From assembly GCA_900544195.1 (NCBI GenBank), contig UQUJ01000002.1, forward strand, positions 1 through 64,000: 64,000 nucleotides of DNA, written 5' to 3'. Origin of the DNA: an uncultured Alistipes sp. GTDB taxonomy: Bacteria; Bacteroidota; Bacteroidia; Bacteroidales; UBA932. The notes below the pieces were generated by a model. It was not told where the DNA came from. It searched no databases and saw only the letters and a program-made list of their open reading frames with translations. Of this stretch, positions 61,359 through 64,000 are shown one piece after another. Numbering within the stretch: position 1 is the stretch's first letter; the number at the start of each line of letters is the position of its first letter. The position numbers and the translations under genes are program-made.

Positions 61359-62600
61359 ATGAAAAAGAGCATTTGCATATTCATGGCCGCCATCAGTGTT
61401 ATGGCGGTGTCCTGCAAGAAGGACAATTTCAATTACGGAGGAGGCAACAGGAACGGGATCCTGTCGTTTGACGGATTGTCCATCGAGGTCTCGGAAGATG
61501 TGAACAAGGTTATAACCCGTGCCGAAACGGCGGGGGATGACTATGTCCTCTTCCTCTACGACAATGCAGACAGGCTTGTCTGGCAGAAGACCTATAGGGA
61601 AGTGCTTGGCAGCGCGAACATATCGCTTCCGGCAGGTGACTATCGCATTGATGCACGTTCGACAAGTGCGGAAGTCCCTCAAGCTAAGTTCACGGCTCCG
61701 GTTTACGGAGCGTCCAAAAGTTTCACCATCAAGGCTGGTGTGACCACGACCCTCGGCTCGATCACTTGCAAGCTTCTTCAGGCCATCGTCACTGTCGAGT
61801 ACAACGACGATTTCCTTAAGTCTGTCTCTGGTGACGGTGTCGCCAGGGTGGAATTGACGCCAGGCTACCCTTTGGAGTACAAACTTGATTACTCAAACGG
61901 GAATCCAACCTACGATCACCGCCTGGGCTATTTTGCTGTGAACGGCAACGAGGCCACCATCTCTTTGATGTTCAAAGGCTCGATCGATGGCAAGACCCAG
62001 AGGATGCTTGCTCCCATCACTAATGTGAAGGCTCAGGACTGGCACGTGGTCAGGATCTTGAAGAAGGTGGATGCTTCCGGAAATGCTTCATTCTCGATCG
62101 AGATTGACGGCCTGGTCGAGGACGCTGAACTGGAAAACGATGTTCCTGCAAAGGAAGACGGTGACGGTAAGGATCCTGACGCTCCGACCGGTGACGGAGG
62201 CATCGAGCTTGTCAGCACAAGTTCCTACGACATTGCCAAGACTATCATTGTGCCGGCCACAGGGGCATTCCCGCTCACGATGACGGCGAAGATTCCTAAC
62301 GGTGTCCGTAAGTTCACCGTTGACATCGCCTCCACGAATGATGATTTCATCAATTCCGTGAATTCGGTAGGCGGAACTACCCTTGATCTTATCAACCCTT
62401 CAGAAGCTGCTATGGGTGTCTTCGACATAGTTCCTTTCCCTCACGGCTCTGAACTTTCCGGAAAGACAGAGATCGACTTCGATCTGTCGGGCGCGCAGAC
62501 CCCTCTCCTGGCCTTCCAGGGCACACACACATTCACTATGAACGTGGTTGACAACAAGGGCTGCCGCAAGAGTATCCCGATCACCCTTGAAGTGAAGTAG
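61359..62600 (+). CDS. DUF4493 lipoprotein 2
   Basis: A 413-residue lipoprotein (MKKSICIFMAAISVMAVSC). It has the DUF4493 pattern again (ILSFDGLSIEVSEDVNKVITRA, YVLFLYDNADRLVWQKTY, LPAGDYRIDARSTS, TTTLGSITCKLLQAIVTVEYND). An Asp/Glu-rich linker (about 275-292) leads to a C-terminal beta domain (FPLTMTAKIPNGVRKFTVDIAST … HTFTMNVVDNKGCRKSIPITLEV). The two-domain layout differs from its neighbour. The ATG at 61359 follows GAAAG and lies 5 bp after the previous stop. Confidence 0.8.
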   Translation: MKKSICIFMAAISVMAVSCKKDNFNYGGGNRNGILSFDGLSIEVSEDVNKVITRAETAGDDYVLFLYDNADRLVWQKTYREVLGSANISLPAGDYRIDARSTSAEVPQAKFTAPVYGASKSFTIKAGVTTTLGSITCKLLQAIVTVEYNDDFLKSVSGDGVARVELTPGYPLEYKLDYSNGNPTYDHRLGYFAVNGNEATISLMFKGSIDGKTQRMLAPITNVKAQDWHVVRILKKVDASGNASFSIEIDGLVEDAELENDVPAKEDGDGKDPDAPTGDGGIELVSTSSYDIAKTIIVPATGAFPLTMTAKIPNGVRKFTVDIASTNDDFINSVNSVGGTTLDLINPSEAAMGVFDIVPFPHGSELSGKTEIDFDLSGAQTPLLAFQGTHTFTMNVVDNKGCRKSIPITLEVK

Positions 62601-62612
62601 GAGGAAGGAATA

Positions 62613-64000
62613 TGAAAAATAAACTCACAATCATAACATTGGCTCTCTCCGCTGTCGCTTTTGGAGCGTGCGCCAACTACGATGAGACACCGGCTGCCAA
62701 AGGAGCGTTCAGTCTGGACGTAAGGATGGGCGAGTCCGCCACGAAGGCGGCTATGAGTCAGGACGAACTCCTTTCCTCCGCCAAGGTAAGCATCTACAAG
62801 GCTGATTTCACAGGCAAGGTTCGTGAATATGTATATTCACAGATGCCGCAGACCATCTATCTGCCGGCTGATGACTACCGTGTCGATGTCGTGGCCGGTG
62901 AGATTGCCAAAGAGAACCCTGCCGCCGCCTCATGGGAGCAGAAGAGTTACAAGGGTTCCTCAAACGTGACCGTCAAGGCCGGAGACTCAGGCAATGTGAC
63001 TGTCACTGCAAAGGTCTGCAACGTGATTTCCAATGTGACTTTTGACCCGTCCGTCACAGAGGCGTTCGAGGATGGTTATTCCTGCACTGTCGGATTGGAT
63101 GGTGAAACCTCGGCCAAACTGGTCTATGACGCGGCTGAAGGCGGCAAGGATGGCTTTTTCATCACCTCCGGGTTCGAACCGTCGCTCATGTGGTCGTTTT
63201 CTGGCACTTTGAAAAAGGACGGAAAGACGTTCGCTAAATCCGGAGAGATCAAGAATGTGAAAAACGGCAGGAGGTATAGGCTCAGTCTTAAGTACACGGA
63301 GAAAGACGGCATTCTGGCCTTTGATCTTATTGTGGATGACACCACGAACAACATCTACGATGACATCATCTTTGAAGGAACGTCAACCGGCATTGCCCGG
63401 TCTTCCGGATATGAGATCTGGGCCGGTCACTTCACGGCTCATGCCGATGTGGATGAGGCCCAGTACGACAAGGACAAGGTCCGCTTCGAAGTCCGCGCGA
63501 GAAACACTCAGGACTGGACACCTGTGGCCGCTGTCAGAGAGTCGGAAGGCACATTCAGCGCGGAGATCAAAGGCTTGAATCCATCCACGACTTATGAATA
63601 CCGCCTCGTGCTGACATCCATGGAGTCCGGTGCGGAGGAGATTTTCGCCGCTCCGTCCGATGTCACGACCGACAAGGCTGTGCCTGTTCCCAACGGAGGG
63701 TTCGAGACTACATCCAATGACGAGAGCTCAAAGTACAAGTCGTTCTACGATCCTGCATCTCCCGACCCTGCACTTCAGAAGCAATGGTGGGGTAATGGTA
63801 ATGAAGGAGCGACTCTTGTCGGTTCAGGTTCAGTGATCTGCTATCCTGACGCGTCAGACTATAAGGAAGGCTCGCAGTCGGTGTGCCTCCAATCACGTTG
63901 GGTTGTCGTGAAGTTCGCCGCCGGAAACCTTTTCAGCGGACATTTCGGAAATCTTATCGGGACCACTGGCGGAACAGTTTACTTCGGAAGGCCGTTCGCC
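62613..64000 (+). CDS. DUF4493-FN3-PCMD lipoprotein (3' end beyond window)
   Basis: Partial gene, open to the last base. The ATG at 62613 follows GGAGGAAGG, the strongest ribosome site in the operon. The signal MKNKLTIITLALSAVAFGAC gives a lipoprotein. An N-terminal DUF4493 domain (FSLDVRMGESATKAAMSQDE, KVSIYKADFTGKVREYVYSQ) is followed by an FN3-like domain (residues about 245-350; IKGLNPSTTYEYRLVLTSM). Then comes the start of a PCMD domain (VPNGGFETTSND … QWWGNGNEG … NLIGTTGGTVYFGRPFA), a putative carbohydrate metabolism/binding domain. At least 462 residues are present. PCMD at the end of a DUF4493 cluster is a recurring Bacteroidetes arrangement. Confidence 0.8.

Noticed and set aside
1..64000. 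CRISPR array
   Set aside because: No series of regularly spaced identical repeats and no cas genes were found.

Overview
The window is a stretch of chromosome from a member of the Bacteroidales, probably gut-associated, but the sequence alone does not fix the genus. Supporting evidence: tandem SusC/SusD pairs, promoters of the TTTG-N19-TAnnTTTG type, DUF4290, DUF4493, fimbrillin-like and PCMD surface lipoproteins, a type B fumarate reductase, and the Bacteroidetes gene block coaX / outer-membrane protein / TPR / LptC / PpiD. Most genes are moderately GC-rich. Clearly AT-richer patches occur at about 31.3-32.4 kb and 54.1-57.2 kb.

Layout. 0-0.6 kb has no gene but holds inverted and tandem repeats. 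0.6-5.7 kb runs leftward: frdB, frdA, an N-terminal-nucleophile amidohydrolase, ruvB. The gap at 5.66-5.98 kb carries a dense cluster of DnaA-box-like 9-mers beside an AT-rich stretch. Gene orientation flips there, so it is a candidate replication origin. 6-15.4 kb runs rightward: mfd, coaX, an outer-membrane protein, a TPR protein, lptC, ppiD. 15.6-31 kb is a polysaccharide utilization locus: two consecutive SusC/SusD pairs, a surface glycan-binding-type lipoprotein, a GH71/GH99-like enzyme and a DUF5722 probable hydrolase, with no regulator beside them. 31-32.5 kb holds an AT-rich orphan lipoprotein between two related hairpin repeats. 32.5-44 kb has ychF (leftward), then addB, addA, a DUF4290 gene, ftsK and a lolA-like gene. 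44-53.8 kb has a FISUMP lipoprotein, apbE, an I9-like lipoprotein, the leftward cvpA-tsaB-rpiB-truB group, then ileS, a DksA-like gene and lspA. 54-56.9 kb is a small AT-rich island in the 3' end of tRNA-Ser(UGA), bounded by a 19-bp direct repeat. It carries a Fic remnant, an ATPase, an unknown gene and a relic control region, but no integrase. 57.2-64 kb has a DUF3795 protein, a TlpA-like protein and a rightward run of surface lipoproteins cut by the window end.

How the parts work together: the PUL proteins form an outer-membrane glycan binding, import and cleavage system. LptC, PpiD, LolA-like, LspA and the outer-membrane protein belong to envelope biogenesis. RuvB, Mfd, AddAB and FtsK belong to DNA repair and chromosome segregation.

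Non-coding signals that gene annotation does not explain: (1) a palindromic MITE-like family in three copies (3.4, 15.6 and 33.7 kb), one an internal deletion derivative; (2) two 16-bp hairpins with conserved bases and loops but covarying inner stems; (3) REP-like palindromes inside the ftsK and addA reading frames; (4) marked over-use of GAATAT/ATATTC in all reading frames; (5) a 21-codon ORF whose stop overlaps the addB start, behind a structured leader.
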